Made by a program: the position numbers and the translations under genes. Shown here in pieces: positions 47,752 to 59,604 of a stretch of 64,000 nt of DNA. The notes beneath the pieces are model-generated. The model had not been told where the DNA came from. It ran no database searches and saw only the letters and a list, made by a program, of their open reading frames with translations. The stretch is from assembly GCF_019578655.1 (NCBI RefSeq), contig NC_063263.1, positions 23,931,001-23,995,000 on the forward strand, in the 5' to 3' direction. How positions within the stretch are numbered: the stretch's first letter is position 1; every line of letters begins with the position of its first letter. This stretch comes from Ricinus communis (taxonomy: Eukaryota > Streptophyta > Magnoliopsida > Malpighiales > Euphorbiaceae).

Positions 47752-48317
47752 TCTAAATTTATCAAAAATAAAAATTAAGTGGTTGAATTTTTAAAACTAA
47801 CAATTAAGTGTGGCAATTTATAAAAAGATAACAAAATAGTGTTTTTAGCATGTCACATAGTATAAATACCAATGTGGGCTCTTTTATATTAAATGAGATG
47901 AAAAATAAGAAACATGTGGTAAATATGTGTTGTAAAAATAATAAAATAATAAATTTGTCCATCATATACAAATGTGTTATTACCAAGTTATTAGAGTTTT
48001 ATAGCACAATAAATATTAGAATTTATGAATTAGAAATTATGGATAGACTACTAAATTGAGGATTAATAAAGGTTAGAGAAAAGAGAGTTATGTAAGATAG
48101 AACTTACCCTAAGGCTATATCACTAATGAATCCAATTTAATTTTTGACGTATTTGATAATTTTTGCTTTCTCATCTATACCTGTAAAAATTTAAGCAAAA
48201 TCTAAAAGTCATCCGCCAAAAACACCAATTTGTTATTTTTCCACAGATTGCCACACTCAATTGTTAGTTTTAAAAATTCAATCACTGGATTATCATTTCT
48301 TGATAAGTTTAGACATT
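47752..48317. mobile_element. Second foldback element with arms of about 100 bp
   Basis: Left arm 47752-47850 and right arm 48213-48317 are reverse complements with few differences. Landmarks are GGTTGAATTTTTAAAACTAACAATTAAGTGTGGCAA on the left (first 20 bases kept as GGTTGAATTTTTAAAACTAA) and its complement on the right, plus ATAACAAAATAGTGTTTTT. About 360 bp of AT-rich sequence lies between. Boundaries are where pairing fades. Confidence 0.65.
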
Positions 48318-49392
48318 AAAGATGTAATTATCCCGTAATTAGTATATACCTCCAGTATTTTCTGTTGATATTACACTACTTCTTAACATTTAAAAATTAT
48401 ATTTTTTCATATTTTTATTTTATAATTTTATACTAAAAACTCATTCTATCATAATTTTCATTAAACAATCATAAGCTAGGTTTAGTGTTAGATATTATTC
48501 TTATTATTTATTTTTATACAGAAACTAAAGCTGATTTTGTTAAAATAGAACTTTTTGAAAATAAGTTTAAAAGAATTTCATACTTAACAATAAATTTAAT
48601 AATTAAATTAAATTTTTTTCAATAATTTTTGACTGTCTTGACTTTGGATAGAAGATAATTAATTAATTTTATTAAAAGACAAAGGGATTCTAATATAATA
48701 AATAAACTATAAGAGGTAATTTATATATTACGTAACAATCAAAAAGCAAGAACTATAAAATCTAACCTAGTTAATGATTGTTCAACGGAAATTTTAATGG
48801 AAATAACTTTTAATAGAAAATTACAATATAAAAAAAATAAAAAATTCTAATTTTTAAATATTAAGAAATAACTAGTTTAATATAAAAAATATAAAAAATA
48901 ATAATTATCCCTCTTTTTTTATCTTTATCTTTCTTCTTTTTCTTTTTTGAAAAATAAATTAAAATAAAAAACTAATCATGATTATTAATAAAGTTTATTG
49001 ACTTAATAAACCATAAGTAGATCCTTCGATTATTCTTGGCAGCATAAGTCGCTAAAAGTGGCGTGAAAGTACTAGTGGAGCATCCTGAGCCACATCAATA
49101 TCAAAGTTGACATTGACTGCAATGATGGTGGTGTTTTGTCTTCATCGGAATCAGCAAATCCAGCGATGACTTCGAGTTTGAGCAGTGGTAGTGGCTTTCA
49201 TCGTTCTCAAAAACTCTTTTTCTAACAACCTTGTAGCCACTAGCCACCATCTTCTCTATTGAATCTTTATCTCTCTTCCTTCCAATTTTATCATGCCTCT
49301 TTAAACAAACCCACTAGTTTAGTCACTATTTTAATTTGTTATTGAGTTTGACTAATTTTCTCTAATTTTTTTAGATTTTATTAAAAAATAAG
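48318..49392. other. AT-rich intergenic DNA with a more GC-balanced patch
   Basis: Most is AT-rich and featureless. The patch 49020-49310 has balanced base composition and short frames on both strands, but no protein family was recognised. It could be a decayed coding fragment. Confidence 0.35.
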
Positions 49393-49765
49393 GTTAAAAT
49401 CATTGGAATATAAATAAAAAATCAAGAAAAATAAAAACACAAGGATTTAAAGAGGTTCGACAATATGCTTACGTCATCGGGAGTGATGAGCGACTGTATT
49501 ATGTTATTGATACACTAACTAGGTTATAAATACAAAAGATATACATAATCCTAGGCACAATTACAAAAATACCCTACACCGTACCGTACTGCGGGGGCAT
49601 TGCCCCTGCACCCCCAACCCACTTAGACCGTAGCCTGCAAACTAATTACGAAACTCCCCCATTGGACAGATGCTGCCACGCCGCTCCAGCATCTGTCCCT
49701 TAAACTGATATATGAGCATCCCTAATAGATATAGTAGTGTTGGGCATATATGGAAAACCCTAACA
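49393..49765 (-). mobile_element. Copia solo LTR
   Basis: On the minus strand it begins TGTTAGGGTTTTCC, has the GC-rich GGGGCAATGCCCCCGC block, a TATA-like TATTTATAACC, and the block GTCGAACCTCTTTAAATCC followed by a GTGTTTTTATTTT-type tail, an order usual in plant Copia LTRs. It ends AACC where AACA is expected. No internal region is attached; matching target duplications were not seen. Confidence 0.6.
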
Positions 49766-50514
49766 TGCTGCTCAAAGTATGAGTTGTGTGGCTAATGCTA
49801 GGGATAATGATTCTTTTGGTGGGTGTTGATTTATTTCTCAATAATAGAATGAAATTATTTTCTAATTTAGACTGGATTAGAAGCTCTACTTGTTATTTCT
49901 GAAAATGAACTTGAATCTCATTCTTGTTTTGATTTTGAATTTTTTTTTTATTTTTGTAATCTGTAGATGTTTGTTCTATGCATGTATTAATTGATTATTG
50001 ATATTTTTGATAAAAATGATAATGCTAAGTTTGAAGATAGTTACATTGTTAACAATTTACCTAAATTTGATGATTCTTGATCTCTTTGTCAACGTCCATC
50101 GTCTATAGGTGGAAGGTGATGTGTGTTATTGAGTATGCAAGTTTATTAATTACTATAGATGTTAATAAATAATTCATCATTTATTATTAATTTATTAGAT
50201 GCAAGATTAAATAGCATTTTGAGTGATGAATTTGTATACTCATTAGAGATTTAACGAGATTTTATGAGGAAAATGATTGTTTTCATGAACTTTTGCATTT
50301 TCTTAAGATCGAGAATGTGTGTAGAACCTTTAGTATTCTTCTCCCTCTTGGAGCTTGTTCTTATTTAAGGCTTTTATTAAAAATCAATCGTCTGTCTACT
50401 GTTTGTGTTTCCTATCTTAGCCACTCTAGGGAGGCAGCATGCTTAATCCCTTAATAAGGATTTTGTTTCCTGAAGTGTCTTGTTGAGTTTAGTTGCCTTT
50501 CCACCCCATTCTTT

Positions 50515-50520
<6 letters not shown>
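49766..50520. other. Spacer before the LINE remnant
   Basis: No coding region could be supported. Part of it may be 5' LINE sequence. Confidence 0.35.

Positions 50521-50586
<66 letters not shown>
50521..50586. repeat. (CT)n microsatellite
   Basis: A 66-bp CT run with two interruptions (GT near 50547 and TT near 50572). It lies upstream of the LINE ORF1 remnant, where plant LINE 5' regions are often pyrimidine-rich. Confidence 0.95.
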
Positions 50587-50588
<2 letters not shown>

Positions 50589-50779
50589 TTCAATTTATGT
50601 ATCAAGAATTTCCAATAACTCTTAAAATTTCACTACCTTCTTGACTTGTTCTCCTATAAATTACCTTTTGCAATCTGTTGTTAAACCACCCTTACAACAT
50701 TTTCTTTATTTGATCTTAATTCTTTCAACACCTTCTTTTCTCTCTATTTCTTCTTCAAGTCTTCCTTCTTTTGATGACT

Positions 50780-51821
50780 TGAGTGACATGACAGAATTTC
50801 TTAGTGCACTGAGCCAACTCTTTGATTCAGGGATGAGCGAGTTTGAAAATTGTGTCAAAATATTTCTGGTTAGTAAAGTTATTTCTAGTAAAAGCTTCAG
50901 TCCTTTTGTGATACAAGAAGCTCTAGAAGCTGCTCGGGGGTTAAAGAATGAGCTTCGTGTTGAACAAATGAGAAAGAATACTTTTGCTTTCTATTTAGAA
51001 AATGAAGCTGACTTTCTAGTAGTTCTTGATGAAAGATCGTGGAATGTGCAAAACTAGTATATCGAAATCCAAGAATGGAAGCCGCAAGAATCAATCAAAG
51101 ACATTGATTTTTCCATTACTCAGTTGTTGGTCCAAGTTTAAGATCTCCCGCCTAGTCAAATCAATCTTCCTAATGTAGAAAAATTGCTAAACTTTTTGGT
51201 GGTATGATTGGGATTGAAATGAAAGTTAGTAGTGAAGGGGAGTGGTGCCGAAATCTGTTTATTAAGGTTAATACTGAGAAGCTTACGCCTAAGGGCTTTA
51301 ATAATAATCTTGAAGATGGGAGAACTAAATGGTGTAACTTTTTAGAAATGAAAGAATGCCAGACATCTGCTATTACTGTGGAAGGTTGGGACATATATCA
51401 TTAAGATTTGTCCACTAAAAAATGAAGATGATCGGGAGATTAATCTAAGTAGCTTCAATACTAAACCTGTCCAGTTCTCATGGGGATTTTGGAAGAATTA
51501 AAGCAGCGGACAATCCTCGTGAACTTTATCGAGTGTAGATAAGTTTAGTAAAAGCAAAGGGAAAGAGACAATTAGTTGTGTTAATTACGCGTCAATTGAG
51601 AAATATTCAAGTATTTGGAGACCTATTACAAGAAGATATCATAAACTAGAAGACCAACCTTTTCTTAGGTCCAACAACACTATTTTAGCTCCCAGAAATT
51701 CCATTGACAAAATCTCTGGCCACTATTTGTACAACCCTTTCTCTGATGAAAACTCTGTCTTTGAGATTATGAAAGAGCCCTCGATTGAAAAATGTCTCCC
51801 TGAGCCGTCCCTATTCCTTGA
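50780..51821 (+). pseudogene. LINE ORF1 remnant (DUF4283 plus zinc knuckle)
   Basis: The DUF4283-like domain is readable from about 50790: FVIQEALEAARGLKNELRV, NTFAFYLENEADFLVVLDE, then after stops WYIEIQEW-like and ITQLLVQV text. The knuckle CYYCGRLGHISLR (about 51365-51403) lacks its last Cys in frame; one extra T shifts the frame, and the continuation CPLKNEDDREINL is found in the next frame. Similarity continues to about 51820, where a Sirevirus LTR starts. ORF2 (endonuclease and reverse transcriptase) is absent. The protein would bind LINE RNA. Confidence 0.7.
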
Positions 51822-52718
51822 TGTTTGCCCTTGTGAACTAAGAAGGAGGGTTGAATTTGTGAATGTGAGAATGTTTAGCCATTGAAATTTTTATAGATTA
51901 AAAGAGAAGAAGTAGTAGAGAAAGATACACAACACAAAATTTATAATGGTTCATTTTCCCTTATAAACTAAGAAGAGAAGTTAAATTAGTGAACTTGAGA
52001 ATATTTACCAATTAAAATTTTATGGATTAGAAGGGAAGAAATAAAAGAGTAGATAAAGATGCACAATACGAAATTTATAGTGATTCGGGTATTAACCGAC
52101 CCTACGTCACTCCCTAATCTCTAATTGGGTATTACACTATGGTTCATAGGCCTTTTATTGCTTTAAGGTCTATATAGTGCATTAAATGCATTATTAGAGC
52201 ACAATCGCAGTCATTACACCTTAATCGTGGTCGCAATTAGCATTTCACGGTTGAGACTCCTTAGTTGCAGTCATGATTCTTAAAGTAGCAATGGTTACAA
52301 TCCATGTGGCACTCTGTGATTCATCGTGTCAGAAGTAATTGTTGGCAGCCTTTTTAACAGATATAATTTTGCAGTCATGAAGTCATTAGCACGGTCATGA
52401 TCTACTACAAGTAAGGCTTCTGAGGTAGCAAACTTGGTCGCGATCATGACATTGGGTCCAATACCCACTATCTCCATTTTGCACTTTTTGGCAGGCGCTA
52501 CTTTTGCTCGTGGTCGTGATATGCTCTTTAGCTTCAATAGTCGCAGTCGCGACAAGCTGATGGCGGTTGCAATTTAAGAGGCAATTTGAACTTTAGCCTT
52601 CCTAAATTATGCACGATTCCTCTATAGAATAACTCAAAAACCAAGATTAGAAATACTTAATTTGATTATCAAGGTCAAAATTAAGGGTGCCTTTAGTCAT
52701 GAGGGACTTAGACTAACA
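51822..52718 (-). mobile_element. Sirevirus-like LTR inserted in the LINE, with internal duplication
   Basis: The minus-strand start is TGTTAGTC at 52718, next to the polypurine-type TCTCC run. The end (plus TGTTTGCCCTTGTGAAC at 51822) matches the LTRs at 24171 and 28792. It is about twice as long as those two, partly because the terminal 125-130 bp are duplicated in tandem (51833-51958 and 51962-52088). Confidence 0.65.
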
Positions 52719-53340
52719 ATATCTCCTTTTTTAATTTTGACAATTAAGATTGAGTTTGAGAGAAAAATAATAAAGCAAAAATAAGATAGGAAAACTCTCC
52801 CTCAATTTATGAGTTGATTTTCTCTCCCTTTTCTGTCAATGCATTTAATTTTTCATGTTTTGAGGTCACTTCCCTTTTCTTTTTTAAAATCACTTCCTCT
52901 TTGTCTGTTGAAGCTACTCCGCCTTTGTCTTTTGTTGAAAGAGTTTTCTAAGACTCTCAATGCCTCATCTCATCTAATCGATCATTTAATCTCTTTCCTT
53001 TCAAAGTTAAGAAATAAGTTAACTTGATTTCATTTTAATCTCTCCCCTTTTCATTTAATCTCTCAAATCTCTCTAATGTTTCTAGTTGTTATCTCTATAA
53101 ACTCTTTAGCATCTCCCTCTTTATTAAAAGTACAAAAATAGGGAGCGATTAAAATAAGAAATGATGAACAAGATAAGAGATAAACAATAATGAGAAGAAA
53201 AAGATATCACATTTCATTACTAATCATTCAAGATACATGTTGGACTCAAAGAAGGTGTTTCCTGAAATGTGAAATAAGAAAATAAGCAAAAAATAAGAGA
53301 AAACATAAAAAAGTAATTTAAAAAAAAAAATTGAATAGGC
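52719..53340 (-). mobile_element. 3' internal remnant of a Sirevirus-like element
   Basis: A polypurine-tract region (minus AAAAAAGGAGATATTG) is followed by a CT-rich untranslated stretch (52795-53120) like that at 24700-24860. No coding sequence remains. It is cut by or inserted beside LTR D. Confidence 0.55.
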
Positions 53341-53469
53341 TCTTCAACCCTCATCCCATTTCCTCCATCCTTATCCTCTTGCTCTTCTGCACTTCGGTCC
53401 CATTCATAATATTAGATGAGGTTATCCCAATTGTCTTTTCTTGGATTTTCCTAATGTCTAAGTGAAGAT

Positions 53470-55028
53470 GATGAAGAAGTCTTAATCTAGCTATTATAAC
53501 CATCCTACAATTAAGAAATCGAAAGAAAAATGCATAAAAAGAAGTTACAGTGTATAAAAATACTAAAAATGCATAAAAATCAAAAAATAGGCTAAAATGG
53601 TGTGGATTCTATTGGTTTGGGTCACAGAGTCAATTGGCTCTAGGGCTTGGTCTGGGTCGGCTCTACAACTCTTTTTGATCCTCTCACCCAAAAGCCAACT
53701 TCACATGCATAGAAGGCCAAAAATCAATTAGAACTTAAAAAATGAAAAGATAATAGACATAACAACAAATTAAATAGACCAAAATACATAAAAAAAATAA
53801 TATAAACACTAAGAAAACAAATTGATAGAAGGCTAAAAAATTTCACATGGCAGATTCTAGATTTAATCATGTAGTCTTAGAAATCTGATACGATCAGACA
53901 ATCATTTAGAGAAAATTATAAATTTAACATATTACCTTAATCATTTAACTCATTAGATTCAAAACCCAATAAAAACATGTTATTAGATTCAAAACCCTAT
54001 ACAAATCATGTTATTAGATTTAAAATCCAACATGCATAAACATTACAGAAACATATAAAACTATTAAAAATCCTAGATTTGATGGTATAAATCCTATAAA
54101 ACATTTGATATCAGTCCTAACATATTTCTAAAATCATAAAGCTAAAGAACTAGTAAAGAAGAGGGAGATATTGATGATGGTAGATTTGGAAAATCCTCAA
54201 GTTGTCATTGTAGAGTGGTAATCTGTTAGCCTTCGGAGATGATGGGGTGGTTGAATTGAAGATTGGATGAAAATCTATTGTTGCTTGGATTTGGGAAAAA
54301 ACCTTCTATCATTCTAAAAATACTCTCCTAATCTTGAGTTCTTTTTTAGTGACTTCCTTCCTCCTTCGTTACCAAAAATTCTCTCTATTTAATTAAACGT
54401 AGGCTTTTTTCAGTTTTAGTAGCTAACTCTAGACCTAGGACATTCTTTTCTATTTATAGAGGTAGGGTTTTTAGGAAACCCTAAGAAATTAGATAAGCTT
54501 TAATCTATTTAAATTTTTAGGAATCGATTTTCTTTTATCAGGTAAATAATTATTTAGGTTTAAATCAATTCCAATAAATAGAATCTTGAACATTTAAATA
54601 AATATTAATAAAATCCAATAATTTTCTAGAAACTTATTTTTATCAATTTTTAGTGTTTTTAATTCAAAATACTTGTAAAACAATGTTGGATTTGAAAAAT
54701 AAGTCAATCAAGACTGTGTAGAGCCGATTCGGCTTTATGCTAAGTCCATCAACTCTGTGTAAAGTCGATTGGCTTAAGAAGGAAAGATTTAGGATATCTT
54801 TTTTAGATTTTAGTCCCTGAACTTGCAAAAACTGTCGTTTTACCCCTTAAACATAATTCTTTGCTAATTTGGTCCAAATTGATTATAAAAAAAAATAGTC
54901 AATTATTCTTAAACCTAATTGAGAGTCACCCATCTTTAATCTCTCGCAACTTAAGAAAGATAGTAACTTTCATCATTGGATTTTTCGTAGTTTTGTTGAT
55001 ATCTGTATCCCAAAAATAGGTGCTGACG
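53470..55028 (-). mobile_element. LTR D of the dominant gypsy family (3' truncated)
   Basis: Orientation is minus, with the start near 55028 (CGTCAGCACC, mutated). Palindrome clusters lie at 54719-54772 and 53610-53690. Paired teloboxes lie at 54463-54470 and 54476-54483, next to TATAAATA (54451-54458), with CTAGACCTAGG downstream. Similarity to the other copies stops near 53470, shortly after the block complementary to TGTAGGAGGGTTGTAATAGC in copies B and C. Confidence 0.7.
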
Positions 55029-55179
55029 GCTGGACTCGGTTTGTCAAAATTTAGAAATATATATGTGATTAAATAAATCGATACAAATCATAATATCAAG
55101 GATACAACAAAAGGATATGTTAATAATGAGCTGTAGGAGCCACGCTCCGTAAGCCCGATCAAAAATTTTTGATTTGATG

Positions 55180-55435
55180 TAGGGATGATGCCCGCTTGAT
55201 TAGAGGACTACGCTTGATTGAGTTGAGGACTACATCTACTTGATTGAAGACCACGCCTGACTCGATTTGAGTACCATGCCTACTTGATTTGAGGACCACG
55301 CCTGCTTGATTGAAGGACTACACCTAATTCAGTTTGAGGATTACACTTGCTTGAATTTTGAGGACTTCACCTGCTTTAATTTTTTAGGACTAGGCCTGCT
55401 TGAATTTTAAGGACTTCACTTGCTTGATTTATTTC
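55180..55435 (-). repeat. 22-bp tandem array next to LTR D
   Basis: About ten units of GAGGACTACGCCTGCTTGATT type are present, the reverse complement of the unit at 18990-19470. They lie 150 bp before the start of LTR D in element orientation. Confidence 0.8.
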
Positions 55436-55749
55436 CACTTTCAGGTGTTGAATTTGATTTTCAGTTGAACTTTTTGCTTGTGCACGATCGATCGGGCTGT
55501 GCGCACAACTGAATTGGCTCTAAGGGTTAGGGCACACGGAAATTCCTCAATTTGTTTTGCAAATTTTTGCACTTTTTGAGCAAATAACACATGTGTCTAG
55601 TATTTAAATCACAAGAAATAGTATTTAGGGGAAGAATGGAAATAAGTGGATAAGAAATGGATATAAGGATATACATATTTATATATGTCCTAAAGTAGGA
55701 AAAAGTTATTGTTTTGGCCCTTGACCTTCCAAAATTATATTTTAGCCCT

Positions 55750-57690
55750 AGATGGGCCAGTTACCAATACAGTCCCTAGAAGACCTTCATCAAATCAATT
55801 GCACCCTAAAGTAAAAATCAAATTCAAGACCTTCCATACCTCGATCAGTGAGCTGCCTTTGTCCTCACTTTCTTTCGCCGCCATTACGGGGATCGATTTC
55901 ATAAGTACCCCTATACCTTTTAACGACTCTATACACGATCAGTGGTCCGATATCCGGGACTAGTTTATCATTGATGTTTTGGGATTCTTGCCAATGTGCA
56001 AAAACACACTATGGTTGGCTTATCGGAGCATCCCCTTCCACTATACAGGATTCACACCCCGAACCATTCGGGAGGTTGATTAGATGGTCTGAGCCTTTCT
56101 GGTCTATATTTTTGAGACTACATTGTTCAGCAATTTGGGGAATTGGCTGAACTTCCATTTCTTGGCTCTGCTAAGAGATTTGGACTAAGTCTCCTCCTTT
56201 AACTAGGGGTTTGCTGCACTCTCCTATTTATACCATCAGATGGGCGTTACTGTCATAGGGAGCAAGAGGTTGTGCGGCTTCTAGCATGTTGTACACATAA
56301 GTTCCATTTATTTACTTTTTATTTCGGCTTTTTTATATTTGCATATGAGCTCCCGAATCTTGATTCTCAGGTTTGGGCCTTGGAGATTGGACTTCTAGTA
56401 GGCTCCCAACCTATTAGCACATCTCGCGCTTTTCCTTACTTAAGCCGTTGGGGTTCTAGCCAGAGCGTCTCGCTGGGGTGGGCATAGGTCCATATGCACC
56501 GTATGTGGATTAACTCCTTGTCATGGGATCAGGTAAAAGAGAAATTATTAGTCATATTTACATTTCACAAGCTCCATTTACTTACCTTTCATAATTTGTT
56601 AATTAGTAGTGATTGGCTTGAAGAGCCTCACCACTAGGATTCTTATATGGTTTCTACTATGAATCTTGATCATAGGAGGGTCCTTTGGCTAGCCCAGCCT
56701 ATCAGACATGGTACTTAGGCAAGCGGATATATGGCTAGGAGGAGGGACCTAATAGACGTGAGTACCCTTATCTCCTCCTATATCTATGTTTTGGACGGTT
56801 GATCTCGCTGATGAGGAGTGAGCGATGAGCTTGGAGGGGTACGACGACCCCGAGGATCTTAACATTTGGTCTCGAAGGATGAATTACACCTCTTTTATTC
56901 CTTGGCTGTTAGGGCTCGTGACTTCGGACGACGAGACCATGGCTCAAGTACTTTCTATATTACTTTGTTGAGTTTTCTTTTCTTTTCTTTTGCTCAATTA
57001 CTTAATTACTTGTTGTCTTTTTGTAGTTCTTACGTTGTGCACCTTTAGTTCTTGAGCCGACAAAGGGGCGATCTACTCGTCGTTCCATGTCCTCTCACAT
57101 TTCGGGTTCATCTATAGGAGTTGCTTTTGAAGTGCCTCCTACAACAATATCTGATGTAATTCCAGGGAGTATCCCTTTCTTCCCAGACCCGATGGTGTCT
57201 TATTGCAGTCCCTTTGATGCAATAGAGCATCGACTTGTTATGAAGTTGAGCCTTCCTCTAGAATTCACTTCGAGTACTTGTACATATGGAAGTCATGTTC
57301 TTTTGATGCTTTGCACCTTTCCTTTTCTCCTGAAATGTTAGTAATACATGTAATCATACAGGTCCAAAGAAACCAATTCGAGCACATACATCGGTTTGTC
57401 GAAGCTGCGCGGAGACAATTCTTCATTATTAGCGAAGATTGGCGAGTAAGAATTGAATTAAAACACATTATAAACTCAAGATGTATATTATGAAATGCAA
57501 AAGCTAACTCCTTTCTATTTTCTTCAAAAAGACCACGAGGGCTTGCAGGGGTGGGTAGATGCCCACCAGTGTCAGATTGAGGCTTAACAGCCTAGGATTA
57601 GTACTTTGATGCTCTAATTGTCTACTCTATGGACTCATGGGATGGTTGCTGACTCAGATGATGAGATGGAGGATTCAAGAGAGAGTCCTG
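55750..57690 (+). pseudogene. Plant-mobile-domain-like ORF, antisense to LTRs D and E
   Basis: Readable parts, with stops, are VPRRPSSNQLHPK, FKTFHTSISELPL and TGIDFISTPIPF in the open frame to 55963. They continue as VLGFLPMCKNTLW and IPFHYTGFTPRTI, AFLVYIFETTLFSN, GFAALSYLYHQMG (to about 56260), and later pieces near 56640-56880 (RVLWLAQPIRHGTYLG) and 57086-57680. The AFLVYIFETTLF...GFAALSYLY pattern is typical of the plant mobile domain (PMD, PF10536), found in retroelements and host genes. It runs opposite to the flanking LTRs, between E (57918-59482) and the array next to D, so it may be the extra antisense ORF of a non-autonomous D-E element. Not functional as read. Confidence 0.6.
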
Positions 57691-57917
57691 ACGACTTTTA
57701 ATTCTTTAACTGCCCCTTCTTATATTTTCTTTATTTTTTTTGTATGACTCGACTTTTTGAGATATATAAATTTTTGCATTTTGATATTTAAATCCATGTC
57801 CAACACTAAATTCATCTTTAAATTGCATGCATATAAGTTCCGCACATGACCAAGCCTCGAGAAATTGCTCAAAATCCAAGAAAAACATGAAAATCCACTT
57901 GATGACGACATACATGT

Positions 57918-59482
57918 GTAGGCGACAGTTTCAGGCATGCACCCACTATAAGGCTTTTCGACCTAATCGAAAACACGCGCACTAGTCATAGAGACTAGCG
58001 CAAAGATGAGAGTCACCACGGGTAATCAGGACACTTTTACTAATAAGTGAAGTTTCTCGATTCCATAAGAAAATTATGTCACAAATCTAGAGATGGATCT
58101 AGAAGCCAACTTCCTTATTTGTGTATATTTATCTTTAAAAAAACCCTAAAACCTAGTTACAATGCAAGAAACTGCCAAAACACATCAAGAAAATCGAAAA
58201 TCAGCCTAATTATGTACATAGCCGATCGGCTTAAAGTGAAGGGCAAATTAGCTCAACGCACAGCCAAATCGACTCTACATTGAGCCGATCGGCTCTGGAG
58301 GCTTGGAGTGGCTTTCTGCAGTTTACCTCAATTTTCGTGCCTAGAATCGATTTTTTTACATGCATAGAAGGAAAAAGAAGTAAGTTGGCATACATATAAT
58401 TAACAAGAAAATAAAAATATAACCTAATTATATCTATTATTAACCAATCAAATTCGAAATCCTAATTAAATCAGATTCAAAATCTCAACTGTTCTTATTA
58501 TCAGATTCAAAACCTAATAAAATCATCATGCTAAACATGAAAAAAATCATAATCTAACCATGGAAATTATGTAGAATAATCATTAAAAAGCATTCCTAAT
58601 ATATTTTTGTAAGTAAAAAAAAGAAGAAAATGAGAAGCAAGGAAAGAAAATATGTTGATGATGATGATGTAGAGGAACCCTCAAGTTGTCACCGTTAGTC
58701 ATCGTTCTGTGAGTCTCAAGATATGAGGAGGCTGTTGAATCAAAAAAGGGATAAGAATCCAGTTCTACCTCTTTTTAGGTTTTAGTAAAGTTTTTGTCAT
58801 TCTTCCATGAGTTTCCTAATTTTGGGAGTTCTTCCTTAATGGCTTATTAAGGGTTTTCCTCTGTATATCGATGTAAATTTTTTTTGCTCTAGCTCTATTG
58901 CTTAATGAATATAGCTAACCCTAGACCTAGGCCATACTGTTTTATTTATAGGAGTAGGAAACCCTAGGGAATGCTGATAATTATTAGATTAAAAAATATA
59001 GGTTGTGATTATCTCTCCCCTTTATTAGATTAATATCAAATGAAAAGGGATTTATTTTTCATTTCAAACAATTATCATCAATAAATACTTAAAAATCCCA
59101 ATAATTATCATATACACCTTCTAGAAATTTATTTTAATTAATTTTTGGTATTTTAGGTTGAAAATACATATAAAAGAGGTGAAAATTTGAAAAAGTTGCC
59201 ATGATGCCCTTGTAGAGCCAATCGACTCTATGCTAAGCCGATCAGCTTTGTGCAGAGCCAATTAGCTCTAAGGAGCAAAAATTTTAAAAATTTTGACAAT
59301 TTTTTTCTATAGATTGGGTCCAAATTAATTCTAGAAAAGTAATTTTTAATCCAATTAATCCCATCATTCTCTCAGATCCACCCCTTTTCAATTTCTGAGA
59401 CTCGAGAAAGGCAATAACTTTCATCATTGAGTTTTTCGCAATTCTCTCAATATCTAGATCCGAAAAAAGGTTGTTGATAACA
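57918..59482 (-). mobile_element. LTR E of the dominant gypsy family
   Basis: On the minus strand it begins TGTTATCAACAACC at 59482 and ends near GTGCATGCCTGAAACTG...GCCTACA at about 57918. Palindrome clusters lie at 59212-59266 and 58214-58296, a telobox (AAACCCTA) at 58959-58966, TATAAATA at 58943-58950, and CCTAGGTCTAGGGTTAGC after it. It is shorter than A-C because of internal deletions. It could be the 3' LTR of the pol at 61.3-64 kb or the 5' LTR of the D-E element; the two readings cannot be separated here. Confidence 0.72.
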
Positions 59483-59540
59483 TGCTAAGTCGATTCAGCT
59501 TTACAGTTGCAGAGTCAAAATTAAATACCGATTCTTGGTC

Positions 59541-59550
59541 CATAAATATG
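59541..59550 (+). promoter_or_regulatory. TATA-like box upstream of antisense ORF copy E
   Basis: CATAAATATG lies about 60 bp before the ATG of the antisense ORF, and the palindrome-like GTCGATTCAGCTTTAC lies about 50 bp further upstream. Spacing matches copy F (TATAAATA about 57 bp before the start). Confidence 0.4.
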
Positions 59551-59604
59551 CATGCACCCCCTTATACATCCCATACACGATTCATACATTTGAATCCAAA
59601 AACC

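Noticed and set aside
57087..57493. Separate ORFs after the PMD-like region as independent genes
   Set aside because: They are in line with the decayed PMD ORF and lack their own start context or domain.
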